Shown here in pieces: positions 1 to 11,000 of a stretch of DNA of 64,000 bases. Every line of letters starts with the position of its first letter. Position 1 is the stretch's first letter. The DNA is from Bradyrhizobium diazoefficiens (lineage in GTDB: Bacteria > Pseudomonadota > Alphaproteobacteria > Rhizobiales > Xanthobacteraceae). A model generated the notes under the pieces. It made no database searches. It saw only the letters and a program-made list of their open reading frames with translations, and had not been told where the DNA came from. The stretch spans positions 5,952,001 to 6,016,000 of the forward strand of contig NZ_CP067101.1 in assembly GCF_016616425.1 (NCBI RefSeq), given 5' to 3'. A program made the translations under genes and the position numbers.

Positions 1-38
1 CCCCTGAGGAGCGCCTGCGGGCGCCTCGCCAAGGGTGA

Positions 39-1718
<1,680 letters not shown>

Positions 1719-1748
1719 TCGAGCCGTTAAGGCCGACTACGGAATGCG

Positions 1749-1777
1749 AAACCCCGGCAGCGATGCCGGGGTTTTTG
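1749..1777 (+). terminator. Rho-independent terminator of groEL
   Basis: A strong GC-rich hairpin (arms AAACCCCGGCA and TGCCGGGGTTT around a short loop) runs into a T-rich tract 30 bases after the groEL stop codon. Confidence 0.9.
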
Positions 1778-2094
1778 TTGTTTGCCGAGCATGTTCGACA
1801 GTTCTGCGGAGATCAACCTGCTTAGCGGGCATCGAACATCTGCCGAGTCCATGGCGGTGGCCGGCTGCCTGCGACGAATAACATCGCCTGCTAGCATATG
1901 AAGGACGCCAGTGGCTCTGCGAAAAGGCGATCGATTGAGATGACACGATGTCGCGAGTTTGAACATATCATCGGCATCCTACGATCGAGCGAGATTGGCA
2001 ATAGCCCTCTCCGAGGCCGGCGGAACTGCAATCCGTCGGCGAGAAGCAAGGATGTGCCTTGCCTAGAGCTCGCGCATTACCGAGAACTGACGGA
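1778..2094. other. Intergenic, nothing recognised
   Basis: This is the space between the converging groEL and the FAD oxidoreductase gene. No convincing reading frame, repeat or promoter motif was seen. Confidence 0.5.
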
Positions 2095-3378
2095 TCAGAG
2101 CCGGGCTTCTGTCAAATGAATGAGTTGCGCCCCGATCCGATAGAGCGCCTCCCGCGTGGCGCGGAAGCGCGGCTCCTCCACCGGTGCGATCGGAAGCGGA
2201 AGATCTTTGTCCGCAACCTGCCCTAGCACATAGGATGCGAGCACGCCCCCGAACACAGTGCCCGGCGCAATTCCGCGGCCGTTGTATCCATTGAACCCAA
2301 TTACGTTGCGGTCCAACTTGTGAAAGCGGGGCAGGTTGTCCGAGGTCAGACCGATCGTCCCGAACCAACCGGCCTCGAATCCGATGTCGGAGAGCTGAGG
2401 AAACAGCTTGCCAAGCGAACGGATGGCCCACGCCCTGTGCACTGCTGCACTGCTCCCCTCAAGAGCACCGATGCTGCCATAAATAAGCCGGCCTGCACGG
2501 TCGAAGCGATATGAACTGAGCACCTGTTTCGTATCCCAGGCTCCCTGGCGTTCGGGCAGGATCGATGCCCTCAAATTATCCGGGAGAGGACGGGTCGCAA
2601 AGTTGAAGTAAGGCAGTTGGATCTGCTCCTGCCGGACCTGCGACCAGGGTCCTCGCGCGTAGGCATCGGTGGCAACAATCACCCAATCTGCACGCACAGA
2701 TCCGGCTGCCGTATTGACCTTCCAGCGCGAGCCGCCATCGCTGGCGGTGAGAGCAGCACTCCGGGTGAATATTTTCGCGCCCGCAGCAAGGGCGGCACAA
2801 GCCAAACCACGGACATAGGCCAGCGGCTGAATTGTGCCAGCGTGTTTATCCAGCAGCGCACCGGTGTAGTCGCCACCGCCAATCCTCCGGCGCGTCTCCT
2901 CGGCACCGAGAATCTCGACCGGCGCACCACGTCGCTGCCATTGTTCAGCACGAGCCTCGATTTCTTCCAATCCCCTGCGTCCCACTGCACAGTGCAACGT
3001 GCCCGTGGGTTCTTGCTCGCAGTTAATATCATGCTGCGCAATAAGATCGAACACCCGTCGCGGCCCATGCCCGAGCAGATCGATCAGGCGCTCCCCAAGT
3101 GTTTGTCCCAGCGTCGCCGCGAGAGTGTCCGGCATGACCCACATACCGGCATTCACAAGCCCGACATTGCGTCCGGAGCCGCCAAAGCCGATTTCAGACG
3201 CCTCGAGGACAGTGACGCGCGCTCCTCCTTCCGCAAGATGGAGAGCGGACGAAAGCCCGGTATATCCGCCACCGATGACGAGAACATCGACGTCCATCTC
3301 GCCAGCCAGACGAGCGGTCTGAGGTGCCTGTGGAGCCGTCAGTTCCCAGAGTCCGTGCGATGTCGGATCCCCTTGCAT
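2095..3378 (-). CDS. FAD-dependent oxidoreductase (DadA / PuuB-like amine or amino-acid oxidase)
   Basis: The 427-residue protein belongs to the DAO family of flavoproteins. An N-terminal Rossmann motif VIGGGYTGLSSA (about residues 34-45) binds the FAD adenosine, followed by the conserved acidic VTVLEA strand end and a SGRNVGLV segment typical of gamma-glutamylputrescine or D-amino-acid oxidases. The C-terminal GYNGRGIAPGT element is the second FAD contact of this family. It probably oxidises a small amine or amino acid in the cytoplasm; the substrate cannot be read from the sequence. The gene converges on groEL and has no obvious operon partner. The upstream ATG was kept because about 28 residues before the Rossmann strand is normal for these enzymes. 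Confidence 0.85.
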   Translation of the reverse strand: MQGDPTSHGLWELTAPQAPQTARLAGEMDVDVLVIGGGYTGLSSALHLAEGGARVTVLEASEIGFGGSGRNVGLVNAGMWVMPDTLAATLGQTLGERLIDLLGHGPRRVFDLIAQHDINCEQEPTGTLHCAVGRRGLEEIEARAEQWQRRGAPVEILGAEETRRRIGGGDYTGALLDKHAGTIQPLAYVRGLACAALAAGAKIFTRSAALTASDGGSRWKVNTAAGSVRADWVIVATDAYARGPWSQVRQEQIQLPYFNFATRPLPDNLRASILPERQGAWDTKQVLSSYRFDRAGRLIYGSIGALEGSSAAVHRAWAIRSLGKLFPQLSDIGFEAGWFGTIGLTSDNLPRFHKLDRNVIGFNGYNGRGIAPGTVFGGVLASYVLGQVADKDLPLPIAPVEEPRFRATREALYRIGAQLIHLTEARL

Positions 3379-4046
3379 CAGGTGAACTCCCTCGGCTGCA
3401 ATTGTCCGTCACGTCAGCAACGCCCCGACAAGGCGCCGCGAGCTCCGAGGCGTAGCGTAGGAACCCCGGAAGTACCGCGCAAGCCTAGTCCCCGTGGCAC
3501 GAAACACCGCGGCGGCTTCTTCAGTGCATCCGGCTCGAGCACGTTGTTGACCGGAATCAGGCGAAGAAAGCCTGATCTTAGTTGTCAGCTCCCGATCCGG
3601 GCAGCCGGGCTAGCGATGTCTTGGCGGAACATGCTGTGACGACCATTCATGGGGGTAGCAGCTCCGCACTCCGCTGCAGAGCCTGACGCGTCCGCCCCGA
3701 ACATTACCATGCGGCGTTGCGCGATCTCGATAAACGATAGCAAGAGCAGGTCGGCGCGCACCCAACACTTGGCCGAATCATCCGCGCTCGCCGAGAGAAA
3801 TCAGAAATATTAATTGACAATCAAGCCAGACCAAATCGCGAATTAAAAAGACGTCGTGTTGGAGCGCAAACTCGACCAGCTCACGGCGCTTTCTTCTGCG
3901 GCAAGACCGAGCGCAAAAGCTTCCGCGCTATACCGAACAGCGACTCATTTTCGTGGACGAGCCGCGGGGGGCGCTGACAGCCTTGACGCAGCAATCAACT
4001 TGATTGCTTGCTGCTGGGCCATTCGCGCCGAGATCGAACCGGGAAA
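3379..4046. other. Intergenic, no gene recognised
   Basis: About 670 bases without a credible coding frame. The reading frames that cross it are continuations of non-coding shadows of the FAD gene. Confidence 0.5.
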
Positions 4047-4081
4047 AAACCTCCGGCCGCCTGTGCGCGACCGGAGGTTTG
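4047..4081 (-). terminator. Rho-independent terminator for the small exported protein gene
   Basis: On the minus strand a 9-bp stem (AACCTCCGG pairing with CCGGAGGTT) with extra GCG/CGC pairing is followed by a run of T residues. It lies about 20 bases after the stop codon of the gene at 4102-4413. Confidence 0.8.
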
Positions 4082-4101
4082 CCGATAAGAATCGCCCCGC
4101 G

Positions 4102-4413
4102 TTAGTGGCGCTTGCCGGCGGTCGGCGTGCCGCCGACTGAAGAATCGTCAGCTGCCCCCTTGTTCGGAGCGATTCCGGTGGTGCCGGCTGCACCCTTTGT
4201 GCTCTTGGCCGGCTTCATACCTGCCTTTCGGTCCGCAGCGCCGAGCTGAGTGGTCGAATCCTCATCATCATCGCTCATATCCCTCTGTATGCTCTTGCCT
4301 TGCATGCCGCCGCGACTCTTGGAGTCGGTCGAAAGGTCTTGCGCAAGCACTTGACCTCCAAGCAAAGCCGAAAGGACACATGCGACTACAGAGGTCTTCA
4401 CCAACTTCATCAT
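4102..4413 (-). CDS. Small exported hydrophilic protein, function unknown
   Basis: About 103 residues starting MMKLVKTSVVACVLSALL, a clear Sec signal peptide with a probable cleavage after QVLAQ. The mature part is short, polar and low in complexity: acidic DDDED followed by Lys/Gly/Ala/Thr-rich sequence ending in AGKRH. The start was chosen at the double Met because AGGAGA sits just upstream and the signal peptide begins there; a longer frame exists but adds only a non-conserved stretch. A hairpin terminator follows immediately, so it is a single-gene unit. No enzyme motif is visible; it may be a periplasmic stress or envelope protein, but that is a guess. Confidence 0.7.
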   Translation of the reverse strand: MMKLVKTSVVACVLSALLGGQVLAQDLSTDSKSRGGMQGKSIQRDMSDDDEDSTTQLGAADRKAGMKPAKSTKGAAGTTGIAPNKGAADDSSVGGTPTAGKRH

Positions 4414-4846
4414 CTCTCCTGGACTTGTTCGCGACTGAACGATTCCATCACTCTGCGCCATTCGCTTTCACCGGATCGTTCAACGCGTCAAACTGCGAAC
4501 GGCGCCGTCAGCAAGGAACGTGATTCTTGTGGTCATCGTTTAGAGATTTTGAGGCGATTTCGCGGAGTTACGTTCCTGTCGGCGGTGCGTCGAGCATCTG
4601 CGCGACCAATTCCACTCCCAGACCGAAATTCTCAATCTAAGGCCATAATCCGCACCGGAGGAAGCTTCTTGGGATACGCTGATGACTTCTGAACCTAGAG
4701 GCGGACGCGAGAACGCAGCAGCTTGCACGGTCTCACCACAGGCTTGCCCGACGCCCACAGTCGGGCTCGCATGCTATCTCTGGTTAGTCAGTTGGCGAGG
4801 AGTTGATTGGTAAAGAAGAACGCCGCCGGTTTGGATGACCGATCGC
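4414..4846. other. Intergenic, nothing recognised
   Basis: No supported coding frame, repeat or promoter was seen between the small exported protein and the NMT1-type relic. Confidence 0.45.
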
Positions 4847-5640
4847 TTATTCGGTCTTGATCAACTCGATCGCTTGTTCGATGAGCTTCGTATCGATCCG
4901 GCCTGTGGGCTTGCCTCCTCGAGGGCTATCGCGTTGACCGTTGCCCCGACTTGCTGTTCAATTGCATCGACTGAGGGTCCAACTTGCCAAACCTTGGCGA
5001 TAGCATTGGCGGCCGCCCTGGGATCCCTTCGCGTTGCCTCGATAGCTTCTCAACAGCAGTGAGATAGCGCTTGAGCGCATCTGGCTTCTTTACAATAGCC
5101 ACATCGCTGGTCACTGCACCCAACCTGGAACGACAAGCCCACATTGCGCGATCGAGGATCGGAAGCTTGCTTCCGGCCCGCTGTTGAAGGACAGGTAGGT
5201 TACTCGTGCGATAGATACTCACGGTTTTGCAGGAATTGAGCAACGCGCGATTGCGCGTCCATCTGAACCTTCTTGATCTTGGTGCAGTCGATCTTTTACC
5301 GCGCAGAACGTTCCGAGATAGGACGTCCCGGTCTCGCCGACCGCATGAACCACGATTTTGCCTTTAAGGTCCTTCCGGCTTGGGAATGGGCTTATCAGGA
5401 TGCGAGATCAGAACGACGGTCGTCGTCGGACGGTAGAGCGCGATGATTTTGATCGGCATGCCTTCTGAATCGCGGAGACGGCGAATATCCCGGGCATACG
5501 ACGATATCCTCCTGTCCCTGAACGAGCGCTCCCATTGCAGCTGACGGACCTGCGCCTTCCCCATGCGTACCGCGACGTTCTTGGCAATATAGTCTTGCTC
5601 GGAATTGGCTAGGAAAAGTGCTTCGTCATTCCGGAAATGT
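4847..5640 (-). pseudogene. Decayed NMT1/THI5-like ABC transporter periplasmic binding protein
   Basis: Pieces of one protein can be read on the minus strand in different frames. At 5364-5564 the sequence RDSEGMPIKIIALY followed by ISHPDKPIPKPEG matches the substrate-lobe region of NMT1-type (nitrate/sulfonate/taurine or thiamine-precursor) binding proteins. At 4926-5240 DALKRYLTAVEKL belongs to the C-terminal lobe, and after a frameshift the tail runs to LIEQAIELIKTE and the stop at 4847. At least two frameshifts break the frame, so no functional protein is expected. Its N-terminal end fades out close to the hip operators. No permease or ATPase gene is adjacent. Confidence 0.65.
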
Positions 5641-5665
5641 TGCGGGACATTTTGAGGCGGCGAGA

Positions 5666-5767
5666 AATACGCAAGCGCGTGTATCTTTTAGCTTATACGC
5701 GCTCGCGTGTATTTTCTTCATATACGCGGTTGCGTATATTGACTGTGTATACGCAATCGCGTATAAT
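5666..5767 (+). promoter_or_regulatory. hipBA promoter with four tandem operators
   Basis: Four copies of the palindrome TAxACGC-N4-GCGTRTA are centred at about 5674, 5702, 5729 and 5756, spaced 27-28 bp apart. The last copy overlaps a near-consensus sigma-70 promoter, TTGACT (5739-5744) with a 17-bp spacer and TATAAT (5762-5767). hipB starts at 5784, so the transcript leader is very short. Binding of the HipB-like repressor to these sites would give autoregulation, as known for E. coli hipBA, which also has four operators (of a different sequence). Confidence 0.85.
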
Positions 5768-5783
5768 GGTCCTTGAGGTTCAC

Positions 5784-6038
5784 ATGCCGCAGCACATCGC
5801 CCGCAACGAAAAACAACTGGGAGCCATTCTACGAAGGGCTCGCAAGCAGGCCGGATTGACGCAATCCGAGCTCGGAAAAAACATCCATCTGCGTCAGGGA
5901 ACCGTGTCGCGGCTTGAGGCAGGTGCCCCCGCCGTTCAACTCCACACCCTGATGGAAGCGCTGGCTGCTCTTGATTTGGAATTGGTGATTCGCCCGCGAA
6001 GTAAAGCGAGTGCGGCCGATATCGAGAGCGCATTCTAA
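5784..6038 (+). CDS. hipB: HipB-like antitoxin, XRE-family DNA-binding protein
   Basis: The protein has 84 residues with a single Cro/cI helix-turn-helix: LGAILRRARKQAGLTQSELG, then QGTVSRLEAG as recognition helix and LMEALAALDLEL as the closing helix. It is the expected size for HipB, which neutralises HipA and represses the operon. The start at 5784 places the ribosome site TTGAGG six bases upstream; a longer frame to 5637 runs through the operator DNA and is not credible. The stop codon overlaps an ATG at 6038 (TAATG), the ancestral hipA start. Confidence 0.88.
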   Translation: MPQHIARNEKQLGAILRRARKQAGLTQSELGKNIHLRQGTVSRLEAGAPAVQLHTLMEALAALDLELVIRPRSKASAADIESAF

Positions 6039-7344
6039 TGCCCCGCCCGAAAGCCAACGCTCCGTTAAACGGTTCGTAAATGGCCGCCTGGTCGGCGTAC
6101 TCAAGCGCGAGTCCAGCGGCGCCATCGACTTTCGCTACGACGCGCAATGGCTCTCATGGCAGTCGACCTTCCCGATCTCGCTCTCCCTGCCCCTTCGCGA
6201 GGACCGCTATATCGGTGCGCCGGTCATCAGCGTGTTCGACAATTTGCTGCCGGACAGCGAACCGATGCGCAGGCGCGTCGCCGAACGTGTCGGCGCGACC
6301 GGTACGGACGCCTACAGCATGCTCTCGGCTCTCGGACATGACTGCGTCGGGGCGCTCCAATTTCTACCGGAAGGCATCGATCCGGGACCGCCGGGCAAGA
6401 TCGAAGGCAAGCTCATCAGTGACGATGAAGTCGCGCATATCATTCAAAATCTGGCGGCGGCTCCGCTCGGTCTTGATGAGGACGAAGATTTTCGAACTTC
6501 GATCACCGGTGCGCAGGAAAAGACCGCTTTGCTGCGCCAGGACGGTAAATGGTACAAGCCGGTGGGGACCACCGCCACCACCCATATCCTGAAGCCGCAA
6601 ATAGGGCGCTTGCCGAACGGCGTCGATCTCTCAAACAGCGTCGAGAACGAATTCTTCTGCCTCAAACTCATTTCAGCTCTTGGTATCCCGGCAGCGAACG
6701 TCGAGATGACTGAGTTTGGAGGCCGCCGGACGCTCGTTGTCGAGCGTTTTGATCGCCACTGGACAAGCGACAAGCGATTGCTCCGCCTGCCCCAGGAGGA
6801 TTGCTGCCAAGCTTTGTCGGTACCGCCGACCGGAAAATATCAGTCGGATGGCGGGCCCGGACTAAAAGACATTCTGGAGCTGCTGAAAGGAAGCGATGCA
6901 CCAAGCCAAGATCTCACGATGTTTCTCCGTGCGAGCATCGTGTTCTGGCTAATTGGAGCAACTGACGGTCACGCCAAGAATTTCAGCATCTTTCTCGGCC
7001 CCGGAGGCCGCTTTCGTCTGACACCACTTTATGACGTGCTAAGTGCACAACCCAGTCTGGACGCGAAGCAAATTCAACCCAAGGCACTTAAGCTTGCGAT
7101 GTCGGTCGGCAAGAGCCGACACTACACCGTCGATGAAATCCTAGCTCGGCACTTCGTACAGACGGCCGAGGTCTCCGGCGTCGGAGTTGCCGTCGTACGC
7201 TCCATCTTTAAGGATCTCGCAGAAACGTTCGAAACAGCGTTTAACGATGTGCTCAAAACCCTTCCCAAGGACTTTCCCGAGCAACTAACAAGCTCGATAC
7301 GGACTGCCGCCCTTCATCGCACCAGTCTCATCGCCGAGGCCTGA
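6010..7344 (+). CDS. hipA: HipA-like serine/threonine kinase toxin, 5' end frameshifted
   Basis: A full HipA body is present: the N-lobe VNGRLVGVLKRESSGAIDF, couple-HipA domain FDNLLPDSEP, the glycine-rich GAQEKTALL loop, the catalytic ATDGHAKNFSIF and the metal-binding LYDVLSA. Family members phosphorylate an aminoacyl-tRNA synthetase or other targets and block growth until HipB binds. The expected start is the ATG at 6038 overlapping the hipB stop, but that frame reads only MPRPKANAPLNGS before a stop. The kinase frame resumes one base off, about 6069-6073, pointing to a one-base deletion. The open frame can still be entered from a GTG at 6010 inside hipB. Whether protein is made is therefore uncertain. 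Confidence 0.85.
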   Translation: MRPISRAHSNAPPESQRSVKRFVNGRLVGVLKRESSGAIDFRYDAQWLSWQSTFPISLSLPLREDRYIGAPVISVFDNLLPDSEPMRRRVAERVGATGTDAYSMLSALGHDCVGALQFLPEGIDPGPPGKIEGKLISDDEVAHIIQNLAAAPLGLDEDEDFRTSITGAQEKTALLRQDGKWYKPVGTTATTHILKPQIGRLPNGVDLSNSVENEFFCLKLISALGIPAANVEMTEFGGRRTLVVERFDRHWTSDKRLLRLPQEDCCQALSVPPTGKYQSDGGPGLKDILELLKGSDAPSQDLTMFLRASIVFWLIGATDGHAKNFSIFLGPGGRFRLTPLYDVLSAQPSLDAKQIQPKALKLAMSVGKSRHYTVDEILARHFVQTAEVSGVGVAVVRSIFKDLAETFETAFNDVLKTLPKDFPEQLTSSIRTAALHRTSLIAEA

Positions 7345-7463
7345 CATCCCTATAGCGATCTTGGCGCTGTTCACAATCCGTCAAAATCATCTCGACGCGA
7401 GCGGCCAGACAACCGGTTCGTCATCATCTCGTCTTCCGTGACAAAGAAGTCATTGCCCTGTAA

Positions 7464-7871
7464 GCCGCACGAACGTTCAAACCGTTCCGTGGCGGCCTGC
7501 TCATTTCCATCCTTGAAACACATACTGAAGAGGCGCCGTCTGCGGACGCAGGATGCGCTGCCGCAATTGAACTGTTTGGTCCGCCGTCGGGCGGGCAGAC
7601 GATGACCATCGCTCAGAAGACAGTCGATGCGGCGAGTGCAGCATTTTGTCCAGGCGACGGCGTCTCGGCAATAGCCGTGTTGGCTGAATCGCACATGACC
7701 TTACATACTTGGCCTGAGAGGTCCTACGCGGCCGTTGATGTTTTCGTATGTGGCGACGGCAATCCTGCGAGTGCCGTGCCAGTTCTAGTTGAGGCTTTTC
7801 AGCCCGAACGGTCGGACCGTTCGCAGCTTCCGGAGAGGTCTGTCAATCAAGCCAACCGGTTGAGCAGGTAG
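7464..7871 (+). pseudogene. S-adenosylmethionine decarboxylase (SpeD)-like remnant
   Basis: The segment [20 protein letters not shown] followed by AAVDVFVCG is the core of the bacterial AdoMet decarboxylase proenzyme. It includes the Glu-Ser self-cleavage site that creates the pyruvoyl group, the His that follows and the active-site Cys. The first ATG in frame (7602) would leave only 89 residues and lose the N-terminal strand. Recognisable sequence (AAIELFGPP) continues upstream of that ATG without any ATG, GTG or TTG start back to the stop at 7461. A 5' truncation or lost start is the simplest reading. If active it would make decarboxylated AdoMet for spermidine synthesis; no speE was seen nearby. 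Confidence 0.6.
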
Positions 7872-8036
7872 TTGACCCCTTGGGTCAGTCATCGAGATCG
7901 CTGCCTCAATCGGACAACTATCTTGTGGCGGAGCCGCTGCCCACTGGTAGTGCTCTCATCTCTGCCACAACTGACGCTTGCTTCGGCGGGCGTTGGCAAT
8001 TGCCATTGCAGCATTGCATTTTCAATCGATGCCGCC

Positions 8037-11000
8037 TCAGGTCGGCCGCAGCGCCTTGGAGCCGAGACCCAGCTCCTCGATTTGCTTATTCCGCACGGGC
8101 CCGGTCTTGGCTCGGTGGTCGGTCGCTAGCACCACATAGACCGCCGGCAGCACGAACAGCGTGAACAGCGTGCCGACCGACATGCCGGCCACGACCACAA
8201 GGCCGATCGAGAAGCGGCTGGCAGCGCCCGCGCCGGTCGCGGTCAGCAGCGGAATCAGGCCCGTGACCATTGCGGCAGTCGTCATCAGGATCGGCCGGAG
8301 ACGGATGCGGGCTGACATCTCGATGGCCGAGCGGCGGTCGAGGCGTTCGTTGAGCTGGAGTTCGTTGGCGAACTCCACCATCAGGATGCCGTGCTTGGTG
8401 ATCAGCCCGACTAGCGTCAGCAGACCGACCTGGGTGTAGATGTTCATGGTCGCCCCCCCGAAGAACAATGGGATCAGCGCGCCGACGATCGCCATCGGCA
8501 CCGAGATCATGATGACCAACGGGTCGCGCAAGCTCTCGAACTGCGCCGCCAGCACCAAGAAAATGATGATCAGCGCGAAGGCGAAGGTGATCGCGAGCTG
8601 ATTGCCCTCCTGCGCATACTGCCGGCTGTCCGCCAGATAGTCGTGGCTGAAGCCCTGCGGCAGCTTCTTGGCCTCGCCTTCAAGGAAGTCGACGGCCTGG
8701 CCGACGGTCACGCCGGGCATCGGCACCGCCGAGAAGGTCGCCGAGTTGAGCTGGTTGTAGTGGGTCAGCGAATTCGGCGCGGTCGTCGTTTCGATTGACA
8801 CCACCGTCGATAGTGGCACTTGCTGGCCGGTGCTGGTCGCTACGTAGTAGTTGCCAAGCGATTCCGGCGAGAGCCGCTGAGCGCGCGGCACCTGCGTGAT
8901 TACCTGATAAGAACGGCCCTCCAGGTTAAAGCGATTGATGTAATTGCCGCCGCCCAGGAGCGCGAGCGCGCTGCCGACGTTCTGCATATTGATACCGAGG
9001 TCCTGCGCCTTGGCGCGGTCGACGTTCACCTTCACGGTCGGCTGATTGAACGCGAGATCGCTGTCGGAGACGATGAACATACCGCTCTTGCGCGCGGCGT
9101 CCTTCAGCCTCTCCATCTGCTCATAGACCGTCTGGAATCCAGCGGTGGAGTTGATCACCATCTGCACCGGCAAACCGCCCGGGCCGCCCGGCAGTGGCGG
9201 CAGGTTGAAGGCGAAGGCCTGGACGCCTTCGATCCTGCTGAGCTCGGCCTGGACCAGCGGCTTCAACTGAATCGAGGAGCGCTTCCGTTCATCCCACGGC
9301 TTCAGCAGCATGCCGGCGATACCGTTCTGAGGGCCGCTGATGCCGTTCAGCACGAAGCGCAGATCGGTCTCAGGGAAGCCTTGAAACTTCTTGTCAAGCT
9401 TGTCGCCGTAGAAATCGAGATAGTCGTTGTTGGCGTATTTCGGTGCCTTAGTCACCGCGAACACGATTCCTTGATCTTCCTCGGGCGCGAGCTCACTCGA
9501 GGTGTGCAAGTAGAGGAACCCAACGAGGCCGAGGACAGTCATCGCGAATAGGCCCGTTACCGCCTTGTAGTCCAGCGAGCGGTCGAGCTTGCGGCCGTAC
9601 CAGCGCGTCACGGCACCGAACACCCTGTTCACCAGTTTTGCAAACCGGCCCTCTTCCGTGTTCTTCAGCAGCACCGAGCACATCATCGGCGACAGCGTCA
9701 GCGCGATCACGCCGGACACGATCACCGAGCCCGCCAACGTAAAGGCGAATTCGCGGAACAGCGAGCCAGTCAGTCCACCAAGGAAGCCGATCGGGGCGTA
9801 CACGGCGGCCAGCGTGATCGTCATCGAGACGACCGGGCCGACGATTTCCCGCGCACCTTCCAGCGCAGACTGTACCGAAGTCTTCCCCTCCTCCAGATGG
9901 CGGTGGATGTTTTCCACTACCACAATGGCGTCGTCGACGACGAGGCCAATCGCGAGCACCATCGCGAGCAGCGTCAGCAGGTTGAAGCTGAAGCCCAGCA
10001 TCAGCATCAGCGTGCAGACGCCGATCATCGACAAGGGAATCGTGACGACGGGAATGATGACCGACCGGAACGAGGCCAGGAACAGGAAGATCACCACGAT
10101 GACGATAATCACGGCTTCGCCCAGCGTCTTCTTCACCTCGTTGATTGAAGATTGGATGAACTTGGTCGAGTCGTAGGCGACCTTCATCTTCATCGACGGC
10201 GGCAGATTGCGCTCGAGCTCGGGGAACAGCGCCCGCACGCTCTTGACCAGCGTCAACGGATTGCCTTGCGGCGTTGCCTGCACACCGATGAAGATCGCAT
10301 GCTCGCCGTTGAAGGCCACACTCGCGTCCGTGCTCTGGGCGGCGAGCTCGACCGTGGCGATGTCCTCCATCCGGACGAACCCGCCGTCCTTGGCCTTGAC
10401 GATCAATTTCTTGAACTGGTTGACGTCGGTCAGGCCCGTGTTCGTCGTGATGTTCGAGACGATCAGATAGCCCTTGGTCTGGCCGGCGGCGGACTGGAAG
10501 TTGTTGGCGGTGATCGCGGCCGCGACATCAGTCGGCGACACGTTGTGGCCGGCCATCTTCAACGGGTCAAGCCACAACCGCATCGCAAACGTCTGGCCAC
10601 CCAGTATATCGGCGGAGGCCACGCCATCGACCGTCGACAGCACCGGCTGCACGACGCGCGTCAGGTAGTCGGAGATCGCCGAGCCGGACAGCTCCTCCGA
10701 GGAGAAGCCGATATACATCACCGCTGTCGTCTGGCCGGTGGTCTTGGTGACGACCGGATCGTTCGATTCCTTTGGGATCAGATATTTGATCGAATTCACC
10801 TTGGCGAGCACCTCCATGAGCGCCTGGTTCGGGTCGACGTTCAGCTTGATGTAGACCTGGATCGTCGAGGTGCCGAGCACCGAGGACGAGGCGATGTAGT
10901 CGACGCCCTCGGCGGAGCCGACCGCCTGCTCGATCGGCGTGGTGATGAAGCCCTGGACCAAGTCCGCGGACGCTCCGGGGTAGACGGTCGTGATGTTGAT

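Noticed and set aside
7770..7786. Minus-strand sigma-54-like element CTGGCACGGCACTCGCA
   Set aside because: The spacing is right, but the -12 half is imperfect, it lies inside the speD-like frame, no NifA site is upstream and no gene lies downstream.
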